DNA of 32,570 bases. Origin: Streptococcus australis. Its GTDB lineage: Bacteria > Bacillota > Bacilli > Lactobacillales > Streptococcaceae. A program made the position numbers and the translations under genes. Below, in pieces: positions 24,417-32,517 of this stretch. Position 1 is the first letter of the stretch. The number at the start of each line of letters is the position of its first letter. Location of the stretch: assembly GCF_019930045.1 (NCBI RefSeq), contig NZ_JAHZQQ010000023.1, forward strand, positions 1 to 32,570. The letters are read 5' to 3'. The notes under the pieces are model-generated. The model did no database searches. It was not told the origin of the DNA and saw nothing but the letters and a program-made list of their open reading frames with translations.

Positions 24417-25787
24417 ATGAATCTAACCTTGCACGAAGTAGCAGGTGTCCTGGCTGCTCGCAATGATATCAGTCAATTTGAAGATGTAGCCCTTACCAAG
24501 CCTGAATTCGATAGCCGTTTGATTGGGCCTGGTGACCTTTTTGTCCCTCTTAAGGGGGCGCGTGATGGGCATGATTTCATCGAGACGGCCTTTGAAAACG
24601 GGGCCGTAGCGACCTTGTCTGAAAAAGAAGTAGAAGGCCACCCTTATTTATTGGTAGATGATGTTCTAGCAGCCTTTCAAAAATTAGCCCAATATGTGTT
24701 GGAAAAGAGTCAAGTAGATGTCTTGGCGGTCACCGGTTCAAACGGTAAGACAACGACCAAAGATATGTTGGCTCAATTGCTGTCGACTACCTACAAAACC
24801 TATAAAACACAAGGGAACTACAATAACGAAATTGGCCTTCCTTATACGGTTCTCCATATGCCAGAAGGGACAGAGAAGCTCGTCCTTGAAATGGGGCAGG
24901 ACCATCTGGGAGATATCCATCTTCTCTCAGAAATTGCGCATCCAAAAGCAGCAATCGTGACCCTTATTGGGGAAGCTCATCTAGAGTTTTTTAAAGATCG
25001 CAAAGAAATTGCTAAAGGGAAATTGCAAATTGCGGATGGGATGCCAGCTGGTGGCTTGCTTCTAGTGCCGGCCGATCCTATTGTCGAGGATTTTTTACCG
25101 AGTCAACAAGAGCTTGTGCGCTTTGGTGAAGGAGCAGATATCAGTATTACCAAGTTGGAGGAACGCAAGGATAGCCTGATTTTTGAAGCGAACTTCTTAT
25201 CAGATGCTATGAACTTACCTGTCACAGGCAAATACAATGCGACCAATGCCATGATTGCGGCCTATGTTGCCTTGCAAGAAGGAGTCAGTGAAGAGGCCAT
25301 CCGTGCAAGCTTTAAAGGATTAGAGCTTACTAAGAACCGCACAGAATGGAAGAAGGCAAGTAACGGAGCGGATATCCTATCCGATGTCTACAATGCCAAC
25401 CCAACGGCCATGCGCTTAATTTTAGAAACCTTCTCGACCATTCCTGCCAATCCAAATGGCCGCAAGCTAGCGGTCTTGGCAGATATGAAAGAGCTAGGGG
25501 AGCAATCCATTGATCTGCACAACCAAATGATTCTTAGCCTGTCACCGGATGTCTTGGATACCGTTATTTTTTACGGTCAAGACATTGCGGGCTTGGCTCA
25601 ATTAGCGAGTCAGATGTTCCCACTCGGACATGTCTATTATTTCAAAAAGACCGCTGAGAAAGATCAATTTGAGGACCTGGTCAAACAAGTCAAGGAAAGC
25701 TTAAAAGAGCAGGACCAAATCCTCATCAAGGGAAGCAATTCTATGAATCTAGCCAAATTGGTAGAGGAGTTGGAGAATGGCGAGTAA
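24417..25787 (+). CDS. murF: UDP-MurNAc-tripeptide--D-Ala-D-Ala ligase
   Basis: Start at ATG 24417, with AGAGGAG 7 nt upstream; an in-frame ATG at 24300 lies inside ddl and would add 39 residues unlike MurF. The product is 456 aa. It has the ATP loop VTGSNGKTTTKDML, NYNNEIGLPYTVL, LEMGQDHLGDI, TGKYNATNAMIAAYVA and the C-terminal DVYNANPTAMRLILE. It adds the Ddl product to the UDP-MurNAc-tripeptide in the cytoplasm. The 3' end overlaps the next ORF by 11 bp. Confidence 0.96.
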   Translation: MNLTLHEVAGVLAARNDISQFEDVALTKPEFDSRLIGPGDLFVPLKGARDGHDFIETAFENGAVATLSEKEVEGHPYLLVDDVLAAFQKLAQYVLEKSQVDVLAVTGSNGKTTTKDMLAQLLSTTYKTYKTQGNYNNEIGLPYTVLHMPEGTEKLVLEMGQDHLGDIHLLSEIAHPKAAIVTLIGEAHLEFFKDRKEIAKGKLQIADGMPAGGLLLVPADPIVEDFLPSQQELVRFGEGADISITKLEERKDSLIFEANFLSDAMNLPVTGKYNATNAMIAAYVALQEGVSEEAIRASFKGLELTKNRTEWKKASNGADILSDVYNANPTAMRLILETFSTIPANPNGRKLAVLADMKELGEQSIDLHNQMILSLSPDVLDTVIFYGQDIAGLAQLASQMFPLGHVYYFKKTAEKDQFEDLVKQVKESLKEQDQILIKGSNSMNLAKLVEELENGE

Positions 25788-26387
25788 TAATGTGCTAAAG
25801 AACATTCAGCGCTTGATTTCAATCACCAATACAGGCTTAGCGTTCTCAAAAGATCCATTTGATCAAGAGCGCTATCAGGATATTCGTGCCATTTTACAGG
25901 ATTTTGTCAGAGAAGCGACTGATTTGAATCCACAAGAATTATCGGATTTGTTTAGACCGACAGACCATTACGAACTCCCTTGATTGATGTTAGGGCATGG
26001 ATTGTCAAAGATGGAAAACTTTGTCTGGTGAAAGGTCAGGGAGAAGAGACCTGGGCCTTGCCGGGTGGCTTTGGTGAGGTTGGCTATTCTCCGACGGAAA
26101 ACATTTTAAAGGAAATCCAAGAAGAAACGGGCTATTCTGCGCGTGTAATCAGATTGTTGGCAGTATTTGATACCAATCGCTACCAATTGCAAAGTCGCCA
26201 ATATGTGAAATTGGTATTTGAATGTGAATTATTAGATGGAAATTTTGAAAAGAACCAGGAAATTTCCGACCTTGCCTTTTTTGAGAGAGAAAAAATGCCT
26301 GCTCTTTCTACCAAGCGCAATACAGAAGAACAATTGAACTTCCTTTGGGAGGTCTATGATGGGAAACGAGATTTGTATTGTGATTAA
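25777..26387 (+). pseudogene. Nudix hydrolase with Nudix_N domain, split by a frameshift
   Basis: Two adjoining frames make up one normal gene of about 200 codons. The first (25777-25983, 68 aa) is a Nudix_N domain (IQRLISITNTGLAFSKDPFD, then ERYQDIRAIL). The second (from about 25980 in the -1 frame, to 26387) is the Nudix domain, starting IDVRAWIVKDGKLCLVKGQG. One extra T in the CCCTTG at 25977-25982 would join them. The Nudix box is also degenerate: Tyr replaces the first Glu and Lys the Arg (GFGEVGY, SPTENIL, KEIQEETGY). It may be inactive, a sequencing error, or two coupled ORFs with a TTG restart. Confidence 0.7.
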
Positions 26388-26417
26388 AAACGATCTATAA
26401 ATTAAAGGAATATGAAA

Positions 26418-27119
26418 ATGACACTTTGGGATTTATTGTTTACGAACCAAAAATCAGCCCCGCCTGAATTTGGGCTCTGGTATTTCATTCTGCCAGCTTC
26501 TTTGTTGGTGGTTGGCTACTTTTCTATTAGATATGCACAGTCCAAAAGCTACCAACGCTTTTGGTATTGGGCACAGTTGATCCAAGTCTTGACCATCAAT
26601 GCTTGGTATATTCTTGCCCACATGCCTTTGACGGATAATTTGCCGTTCTATCATTGCCGTTTGGCCATGCTGGTGATTCTCTTTGCCCCTAAAGGGACCT
26701 ATATCAAGCAATATTTTGCTCTCTTGGGAGTTCTAGGATCGATTGCGGCCTTGGTTTATCCAGCCTTTGATCCCTTCCCATTCCCTCATATCACTGTGTT
26801 GAATCTGATTTTTAGTCACTGGGCCTTGCTTGCTAATAGTTTGATTTACCTGCAGGATCATTATCAATCTGAAAAACAAGACAGTTTGAGAATTTTCAAG
26901 ATTACCTTTGGTATGAATGCTTTGATTTTCTTGGTCAACCTTTTGACGAAAGGGGATTATGGCTTCTTACGACGTCCACCAATCATTGGGGATCACGGTG
27001 CTCTCTTAAACTACCTCTTGGTTAGCTTTGTGATGGTAGCTGGAATTTTCTTGGTCAACCAACGTTATAAGTACAAATACAAGATGGTTGAAGAGACTGT
27101 CGGTTCGCGTTCAGAATAG
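26418..27119 (+). CDS. YwaF/TIGR02206-family membrane protein, copy 1
   Basis: A 233-aa protein with about six membrane helices. ATG 26418 is preferred to 26412, because AAAGGA is then 8 nt upstream and the start MTLWDLLFT equals that of copy 2. Conserved features: FGLWYFILPASLLVV, FWYWAQLIQVLTINAWYI, LPFYHCRLAMLVIL (the 'LPl.hC..am' motif of the family), FPHITVLNLIFSHWALLANSLIYL, and YGFLRRPPIIGDHG. The family is found widely in Firmicutes; its transport or enzymatic role is not known. First of three tandem copies. Confidence 0.85.
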   Translation: MTLWDLLFTNQKSAPPEFGLWYFILPASLLVVGYFSIRYAQSKSYQRFWYWAQLIQVLTINAWYILAHMPLTDNLPFYHCRLAMLVILFAPKGTYIKQYFALLGVLGSIAALVYPAFDPFPFPHITVLNLIFSHWALLANSLIYLQDHYQSEKQDSLRIFKITFGMNALIFLVNLLTKGDYGFLRRPPIIGDHGALLNYLLVSFVMVAGIFLVNQRYKYKYKMVEETVGSRSE

Positions 27120-27147
27120 AAATTAGATGAGCTGAGGGAAGGAAGAC

Positions 27148-27837
27148 ATGACACTTTGGGATTTATTTTTCACCAGTCAACCAACGGCTCCTCCTCAATT
27201 GGGGGGTTGGTATTTCTTATTACCAACCTCATTGGTAGTGGTGGGGCTTCTGTCTATTCGATTGGCCTCTTCCAAAGGTTATCAAAACTTTTGGTATTGG
27301 GGGCAATTGATCCAGTTGCTCATTATCAATGCTTGGTATATTGCAGCATGCTTGCCTGTTTCAGAGAGTCTTCCCTTCTACCATAGCCGGATGGCCATGT
27401 GGATCATTCTCTTGGCTCCCAAGGGAAGCTTCAAGCAATATTTTGCTCTGGTAGGAGTCTTTGGCTCTATCATGGCTTTGATTCATCCCGTCTTTTATCC
27501 CTATCCTTTTCCTCACGTATCCTCGATCAATAATGTCTTTGGGCACTGGGCTCTCTTGGCCAATTGCTTGATCTATCTGGTTCAATCCTACCAGGTGGAA
27601 GCAAGGGATGCCTGGAAAATCTGTCAGATGACTTTTGGGGTTAATGCTATTATTCAGCTTGCGAATCTTGTAACAGGTGGAAATTATGGATTTATGCGTC
27701 GTCCTCCTGTACTTGGTGATCATGGACTTGTGCTCAACTATTTGCTCGTGACCATCCTGATGACAGGAACCCTTATCCTGATCAATGTGATCGTTAAGTC
27801 CAGTAAGAAAAGAAATAGGAGATCTGAATCCGTTTAA
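27148..27837 (+). CDS. YwaF/TIGR02206-family membrane protein, copy 2
   Basis: A 229-aa protein aligning end to end with copy 1 (start MTLWDLFFTSQPTAPPQ, FWYWGQLIQLLIINAWYI, FPHVSSINNVFGHWALLANCLIYL, YGFMRRPPVLGDHG). The family motif reads YHSRMAM, with Ser in place of the Cys of copies 1 and 3. There is a ribosome binding site GGAAGG 6-7 nt before the ATG and 28 bp between copies 1 and 2. It probably arose by tandem duplication and may pair with copy 1 or 3 in the membrane. Confidence 0.85.
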   Translation: MTLWDLFFTSQPTAPPQLGGWYFLLPTSLVVVGLLSIRLASSKGYQNFWYWGQLIQLLIINAWYIAACLPVSESLPFYHSRMAMWIILLAPKGSFKQYFALVGVFGSIMALIHPVFYPYPFPHVSSINNVFGHWALLANCLIYLVQSYQVEARDAWKICQMTFGVNAIIQLANLVTGGNYGFMRRPPVLGDHGLVLNYLLVTILMTGTLILINVIVKSSKKRNRRSESV

Positions 27838-27849
27838 TAAGGAGATCGT

Positions 27850-28536
27850 ATGCATCATTTTTTTACAACTGAATCCACTGCACCACCTGTTATCCCGCTC
27901 CTTTGGTATGGGGTCATGGTTCTTTTAATCCTAATGGCAGTTTGGGCTTCATTACGTTACTATCAAAATGAACAATTTCGAAAGATCTTTCGAAACTTAC
28001 AAATATTTCAATTGATCTGTCTCTATATCTGGTATTTTGCTTTTCAACTTCCCTGGTCCAATAGTTTACCTTTGTACCATTGCCGTTTGGCCATGTTTGC
28101 TGTCTTGCTCTTGCCAGACCGATGGAAGAGCAAGCAGTTCTTTGCCTTGATGGGAGTCAGTGGGGCGATCTTTGCCTTGGGTTATCCGGTCTTTGATCCC
28201 TATACCTTCCCTCATATTACGAGCTTTTCTTTTCTCTTAGGGCATTACTGTCTCTTGGTTAATTCCTTGATTTATCTCTTGAGATGCTATGATACGAGCC
28301 TCTTTAAAAATCGAGAAATTGTTCTTTATACCTTCTTCCTTGATATGTTTCTAGTTGGTGTCAACCAAGTCACTGGAGGAAATTATGGACTTATGGCCCG
28401 GCCACCGATTATCAAAGGGGACAGCCTCCTGGTGAATTATGTCGTGGTTTCCAGCATCCTAGCAGCAGCCTTGCTTCTCTTTAATGTATTTTTCAGTCGC
28501 AGAAGAGAGCGGGTTAAAGTAAGTAATTCAATATAA
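27850..28536 (+). CDS. YwaF/TIGR02206-family membrane protein, copy 3
   Basis: A 228-aa member, the most diverged of the three: start MHHFFTTESTAPPVIPLLWYG, LQIFQLICLYIWYFAFQLPW, LPLYHCRLAMFAVLLLP, FPHITSFSFLLGHYCLLVNSLIYL, YGLMARPPIIKGD. AAGGAG lies 6 nt before the ATG and 12 bp separate it from copy 2, so all three share a transcript. A terminator follows. The order of hydrophobic segments is the same as in the other copies. Confidence 0.85.
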   Translation: MHHFFTTESTAPPVIPLLWYGVMVLLILMAVWASLRYYQNEQFRKIFRNLQIFQLICLYIWYFAFQLPWSNSLPLYHCRLAMFAVLLLPDRWKSKQFFALMGVSGAIFALGYPVFDPYTFPHITSFSFLLGHYCLLVNSLIYLLRCYDTSLFKNREIVLYTFFLDMFLVGVNQVTGGNYGLMARPPIIKGDSLLVNYVVVSSILAAALLLFNVFFSRRRERVKVSNSI

Positions 28537-28541
28537 TTGAA

Positions 28542-28577
28542 GAAGACTAGAATCGTGTGATTTTAGTCTTCCTTTTT
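28542..28577 (+). terminator. terminator after the three membrane-protein genes
   Basis: GAAGACTA (28542-28549) pairs with TAGTCTTC (28564-28571), extended by AATC/GATT around a GTGT loop, then five Ts. Confidence 0.85.
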
Positions 28578-28598
28578 GATTTCAAAGAAGAATCATCG

Positions 28599-28627
28599 TT
28601 GAAAAAAGTGCCTATTTTCGCTATAAT
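28599..28627 (+). promoter_or_regulatory. prfC promoter
   Basis: TTGAAA (28599-28604) and TATAAT (28622-28627) with 17-bp spacing, the best sigma-A type promoter in the window. The leader is about 80 nt and carries a start-stop mini-ORF. Confidence 0.85.
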
Positions 28628-28642
28628 AGGTTAGTTAAGGTA

Positions 28643-28662
28643 AAAGGAGAGAACCAATGTAG
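28643..28662 (+). promoter_or_regulatory. start-stop mini-ORF in the prfC leader
   Basis: A strong ribosome binding site AAAGGAG (28643-28649) stands 7 nt before an ATG that is followed at once by TAG (28657-28662). If UAG were read through, the frame would add Lys-Asp-Pro-Ala-Tyr and stop. The site is stronger than that of prfC itself (28717). Confidence 0.5.
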
Positions 28663-28716
28663 AAGGATCCTGCTTACTAAAAAATATGCTTTTAAAAAAT
28701 AACTGAGGATGAAAGA

Positions 28717-30261
28717 ATGACAATAACTGACGAAATTAAAAAACGCCGTACCTTTGCCATTATCTCCCACCCGGATGCTGGTAAAACGACGATTACAGAG
28801 CAGTTGCTCTACTTTGGGGGAGAGATTCGGGAAGCCGGTACCGTAAAAGGGAAGAAAACAGGAAACTTTGCTAAGTCTGACTGGATGGATATCGAGAAGC
28901 AACGTGGGATTTCGGTAACCTCATCTGTTATGCAGTTCGACTATGATGGCAAACGGGTCAATATACTTGATACCCCAGGGCACGAGGACTTCTCAGAAGA
29001 TACCTATCGGACCTTGATGGCGGTGGATGCTGCGGTCATGGTGGTGGACTCTGCCAAGGGTATCGAGGCCCAAACCAAGAAATTGTTCGAGGTTGTTAAA
29101 CACCGCGGGATCCCAGTCTTTACCTTTATGAACAAGCTGGACCGTGACGGTCATGAACCACTGGACCTCTTGCAAGAATTGGAAGAAGTATTAGGAATTG
29201 CGAGTTATCCAATGAACTGGCCAATCGGGATGGGGAAGGCCTTTGAGGGACTCTATGACCTCTATAACCAACGTTTGGAACTCTACAAAGGGGATGAACG
29301 CTTTGCTAGTCTAGAAGATGGAGACAAGCTCTTTGTCAACAACCCCTTCTATGAGCAAGTAAAAGATGATATCGAACTCTTGCAAGAAGCTGGAAATGAC
29401 TTTTCAGAAGAAGCCATCCTTGCGGGTGAATTGACTCCTGTCTTCTTTGGTTCAGCTCTTACTAACTTTGGGGTGCAGACTTTCTTGGAAACCTTCCTCA
29501 AGTTTGCTCCGGAGCCACACGGCCACAAAAAGACAGATGGTGAAATTGTCGATCCTTATGACAAGGATTTCTCAGGCTTTGTCTTTAAAATCCAAGCCAA
29601 CATGGATCCTCGTCACCGTGACCGGATTGCCTTTGTGCGGATCGTATCTGGTGAATTTGAACGTGGGATGAGTGTCAACCTCCCTCGTACCGGTAAGGGG
29701 GCTAAGCTATCTAATGTCACCCAGTTTATGGCGGAGAGCCGTGAAAATGTCACCAATGCCGTAGCAGGCGACATCATCGGGGTCTACGATACCGGTACGT
29801 ATCAGGTCGGGGATACTCTGACAGTTGGGAAAAATAAGTTTGAATTTGAACCACTGCCAACCTTTACACCTGAAATCTTCATGAAGGTATCTGCCAAGAA
29901 TGTCATGAAGCAAAAGTCCTTCCATAAGGGAATCGAGCAATTGGTGCAAGAAGGAGCTATTCAGCTTTATACCAACTACCAAACGGGTGAATACATGCTT
30001 GGAGCTGTTGGTCAATTGCAGTTTGAGGTCTTTAAACACCGGATGGAAAATGAGTACAATGCAGAAGTCGTTATGAGTCCAATGGGTAAAAAGACTGTTC
30101 GCTGGATCAAACCAGAGGACTTAGATGAGCGCATGTCTTCAAGCCGAAACATCTTGGCGAAGGACCGCTTTGACCAACCTGTCTTCCTCTTTGAAAACGA
30201 CTTTGCCCTCCGTTGGTTTGCGGACAAGTATCCAGATGTTGAACTAGAGGAAAAGATGTAA
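28717..30261 (+). CDS. prfC: peptide chain release factor 3
   Basis: A 514-aa GTPase that removes RF1/RF2 from ribosomes after termination. GTPase motifs: [15 protein letters not shown] (G1, about residues 17-31), a switch region with [23 protein letters not shown] (G3) and MNKLDRDG (G4). Later domains include [23 protein letters not shown] and [27 protein letters not shown], typical of RF3 rather than EF-G. Length is standard for the family. A promoter and a start-stop leader precede it; no gene follows on this strand before the terminator. Confidence 0.96.
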   Translation: MTITDEIKKRRTFAIISHPDAGKTTITEQLLYFGGEIREAGTVKGKKTGNFAKSDWMDIEKQRGISVTSSVMQFDYDGKRVNILDTPGHEDFSEDTYRTLMAVDAAVMVVDSAKGIEAQTKKLFEVVKHRGIPVFTFMNKLDRDGHEPLDLLQELEEVLGIASYPMNWPIGMGKAFEGLYDLYNQRLELYKGDERFASLEDGDKLFVNNPFYEQVKDDIELLQEAGNDFSEEAILAGELTPVFFGSALTNFGVQTFLETFLKFAPEPHGHKKTDGEIVDPYDKDFSGFVFKIQANMDPRHRDRIAFVRIVSGEFERGMSVNLPRTGKGAKLSNVTQFMAESRENVTNAVAGDIIGVYDTGTYQVGDTLTVGKNKFEFEPLPTFTPEIFMKVSAKNVMKQKSFHKGIEQLVQEGAIQLYTNYQTGEYMLGAVGQLQFEVFKHRMENEYNAEVVMSPMGKKTVRWIKPEDLDERMSSSRNILAKDRFDQPVFLFENDFALRWFADKYPDVELEEKM

Positions 30262-30268
30262 CTCAGCA

Positions 30269-30327
30269 CCAACAATTGGAACTAAAGTCCCTAATTGTTG
30301 GACACTAGCCACTATTTTGTGGGCTAG
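30269..30327 (+). other. two hairpins downstream of prfC
   Basis: CCAACAATT (30269-30277) with AATTGTTGG (30293-30301), then CTAGCC (30305-30310) with GGCTAG (30322-30327). Neither is followed by a T run, so they more likely protect the 3' end or belong to an intergenic repeat. Confidence 0.5.
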
Positions 30328-30373
30328 CTAACTAGTCTCTTGGTTCACTTTGCTGAATAGAATATATAAATCG

Positions 30374-30404
30374 AAAAAACCAGCTCAAGCGAGCTGGCTT
30401 TTTA
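30374..30404. terminator. bidirectional terminator between prfC and thiT
   Basis: CCAGCTC (30380-30386) with GAGCTGG (30391-30397), loop AAGC, flanked by six As and five Ts. It serves both convergent genes. Confidence 0.9.
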
Positions 30405-30977
30405 TTGTTCTGTAATAAGGAGTCTTCCCAAAAATTCTTGTAGTATAAAGAAGACAATCAAACTGGCAATAGTCTCGCCTAAGAAGGAGGAGCTATTTAC
30501 AATTAGAGAGTAGAGGTAGGCACTTTGGCCTGCCGGTGCGTAGCTTCCCCAGAAGATAACCCCTGCAATGTAGTGAATTGTGTAACGTGCGAACCCTCCT
30601 AAGACGACTCCAACAGTAATATAAGTGAGTGTCTGAACTCGTTTCTTATCTCTGATAGCCTTGTCAAGCGTAGGTTTGACAATTCCACTCAGTCCAATCA
30701 AGCTAAAGGCTACAAAGTACTCTAAGAAACCTTGGATTGGAGTCAACCAACCACCAGCTGCTTCCCCAGTTACGACTTGCAGCAAACCCCAGATGAATCC
30801 ACCCATGGCACCAGCCTTAACGCCCCAGCGGAAACTGAGGAGAAAGATGGGAACCATCTTAAAAGATAGAGAAATCCAAGGACCTAAGGACATGGGTTGA
30901 GTAACCAAATCCAAAATATAAGCAATGGTCGCTAAAAGAGCAACCTCAATCATTGGTCGAATCGTAGTTTTCGACAT
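30402..30977 (-). CDS. thiT: thiamine ECF transporter substrate-binding subunit ThiT
   Basis: Start taken at the ATG at 30977, 7 nt after AGGAGG; an upstream in-frame start at 31025 would lie in the leader. The product is 191 aa with six membrane helices. It has IEVALLATIAYILDLV, ISLSFKMVPIFLLSFRWGVKAGAMGGFIWG (the ThiT/YuaJ region), and GVVLGGFARYTIHYIAGVIFWG, which contains the conserved aromatic thiamine pocket. It binds thiamine outside and works with the shared EcfA/EcfA'/EcfT module. The TPP riboswitch upstream confirms the vitamin. Confidence 0.92.
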   Translation of the reverse strand: MSKTTIRPMIEVALLATIAYILDLVTQPMSLGPWISLSFKMVPIFLLSFRWGVKAGAMGGFIWGLLQVVTGEAAGGWLTPIQGFLEYFVAFSLIGLSGIVKPTLDKAIRDKKRVQTLTYITVGVVLGGFARYTIHYIAGVIFWGSYAPAGQSAYLYSLIVNSSSFLGETIASLIVFFILQEFLGRLLITEQ

Positions 30978-31071
30978 AAAAAAACCTCCTATACCAATCG
31001 TTTTGATTGGCTCATTTGTTGCCACATCAAAACGTTGTCATAGAAGTTTTCTATTTCATTCTGTTTTGAGA

Positions 31072-31178
31072 CACATCCCTACGCAGGTCCTAACCTGATC
31101 AGGTGGTAAGAGTTTAGGCCAGCAACGAACACCTCTGGCATCCAAGCTAGCCAATCTCAGCAATTGCTCCTCTTGTGA
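31072..31178 (-). promoter_or_regulatory. TPP riboswitch controlling thiT
   Basis: On the minus strand: CTGAGA (31160-31155), a P3-type arm, then ACCTGATCAGGTTAGG followed by ACCTGCGTAGGGA ending near 31075, which is the conserved TPP aptamer order (CUGAGA ... ACCUGAUC ... GCGUAGGGA). CACA/TGTG at the ends can form P1. Binding of thiamine pyrophosphate should switch thiT off. The P3 arm is longer than the minimal form. Confidence 0.92.
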
Positions 31179-31185
31179 CTCTCTC

Positions 31186-31214
31186 ATTATACTATCAAAA
31201 AAACGTTCCCGCAA
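31186..31214 (-). promoter_or_regulatory. thiT promoter
   Basis: On the minus strand TTGCGG (31214-31209) and TATAAT (31191-31186) at 17-bp spacing, placing the start of transcription at the beginning of the TPP aptamer. Confidence 0.75.
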
Positions 31215-31235
31215 CTTTTTAACTCGTAAAAAATA

Positions 31236-31244
31236 TGGTATAGT
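31236..31244 (+). promoter_or_regulatory. promoter of the PH-domain gene (extended -10)
   Basis: TGGTATAGT at 31236-31244, about 40 bp before the start codon and divergent from the thiT promoter. The -35 is poor. Confidence 0.55.
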
Positions 31245-31284
31245 TATTAAGATAGAAAATGCACAAGTTGTGGAGGAAAAAATC

Positions 31285-31665
31285 ATGGGTATTTTTGCAG
31301 GTTTGATGGGCAATGCTTCTCAAAAAGACGTCGATAAGGTTGAAAAAGATTTAGGGGATATCCTGGTTCCAGGTGAGCAAGTAACTCTGGCTTTTAGTTT
31401 GATTCGTGACTTGATTGTCTTTACGGAGTACCGTCTGATTTTGGTGGACAAGCAAGGAATGACAGGGAAGAAAACATCTTATAAATCTCTTCCTTATCGT
31501 TCTATTTCGCGTTTTTCAGTAGAAACATCTGGTCATTTTGATTTGGATGCTGAATTAAAAATTTGGGTCTCATCAGCTGTAGAGCCATCAGAAACACTTC
31601 AATTTAAGAGTGATAATAGTGTTATCGAGATCCAGCAGGCCTTGGCAGCAGCTGTATTGCGTTGA
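31285..31665 (+). CDS. bacterial PH-domain protein (YvbH-type)
   Basis: ATG 31285 is chosen because GGAGG lies 9 nt upstream; an in-frame GTG at 31270 overlaps that site. The product is 126 aa. The pattern 'i.e.L.pgE.v...f.lirD.i.fTe.Rlilvd.qG.tgkk..y.siPy.si..fsvet.G..d.daEl.iw' (VTLAFSLIRDLIVFTEYRLILVD, SLPYRSISRFSVETSGHFD) is that of bPH_1/DUF1696 proteins, which form ring-like PH-fold oligomers. Cytoplasmic; cellular role is not known. Followed 81 bp later by a CorA-family gene. Confidence 0.85.
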   Translation: MGIFAGLMGNASQKDVDKVEKDLGDILVPGEQVTLAFSLIRDLIVFTEYRLILVDKQGMTGKKTSYKSLPYRSISRFSVETSGHFDLDAELKIWVSSAVEPSETLQFKSDNSVIEIQQALAAAVLR

Positions 31666-31746
31666 TCAGTGAATGAGGACAGGACTCATCTAGCGATTTC
31701 GGGTGATCGGTAGGAGTACTGGTAGATAAGGTAAAGAGGAAACGAA

Positions 31747-32517
31747 ATGTTCGTTGAAAAAAAGTTAGGAGATGGTCGGAGTTGGATTAATATTGATTCT
31801 GACTTGATTGCGGAAACCTCCCAGTTGTACCAAAAGTATGGTATTGATCAAGAAACCATTGAATATGCATTGGATAAAAATGAACGTGCCCATATGGATT
31901 ATAACCGTGAAAATGGAACTGTGACTTTTATCTATAATGTATTGGATATGGAAAAGGAAAAGGAATATTACGAAACCATTCCGATGACTTTCATTGTCCA
32001 AGGGCCACGTCTTGTAACTATTAGTAACCGAGACAACGCCTATATTATTGCACAAATGGAACGCTATGTTGATGCTCATGAAAGTTTATCCACCTTTAAA
32101 CTCTTGTTTGCGGGGCTTGAGATGATTAGTAATGCTTATTATCCGATTATTGAGCGTCTAGATAAGCACAAGGATGAGATTACTCGTCTCTTACGAAAAA
32201 CGACAACTAGTAAGAACCTTTATGCTCTTTCTGACGTGGAAACTGGTATGGTCTATCTAGCATCCGCTGCCAAGCAAAATCGCATGCTTCTGGAACATAT
32301 CAAGGCTCACCTAATCTACCGCCAATTTGATGATGTGGAAAAAGAACAATTTGATGATGCCATGATTGAGGCCAGACAGTTGGTATATATGACGGAGTTG
32401 AACTCTCAGGTCTTGCAGCAATTGTCTAGCTCTTACAATAATATTCTGAATAACAATCTGAATGATAATTTGACTACCTTGACCATCTTAGAAGATTCTG
32501 TCAATAATTTTGTGTAA
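31747..32517 (+). pseudogene. CorA-family Mg2+ transporter, 3' end missing
   Basis: The 256-aa frame covers the cytoplasmic part of CorA: an alpha/beta domain (VTFIYNVLDMEKEKEYYETIP, LVTISNRDNAYI) and the long stalk helix (FAGLEMISNAYYPIIERLDKHKDEITRLL ... SSYNNILNNNLNDNL), written here in parts. Where the first membrane helix should follow LTTLTI, the frame ends LEDSVNNFV and stops. The two membrane helices and the GMN motif are absent, and about 50-60 residues are missing from the usual 300-315. The DNA at this point looks like an insertion sequence end. Transport activity is not expected. Confidence 0.8.

Noticed and set aside
31680..31705. ATGAG/CTCAT hairpin upstream of the corA gene
   Set aside because: Only 5 bp, no T run, and no conserved ion-sensing leader pattern (such as an M-box) is visible.
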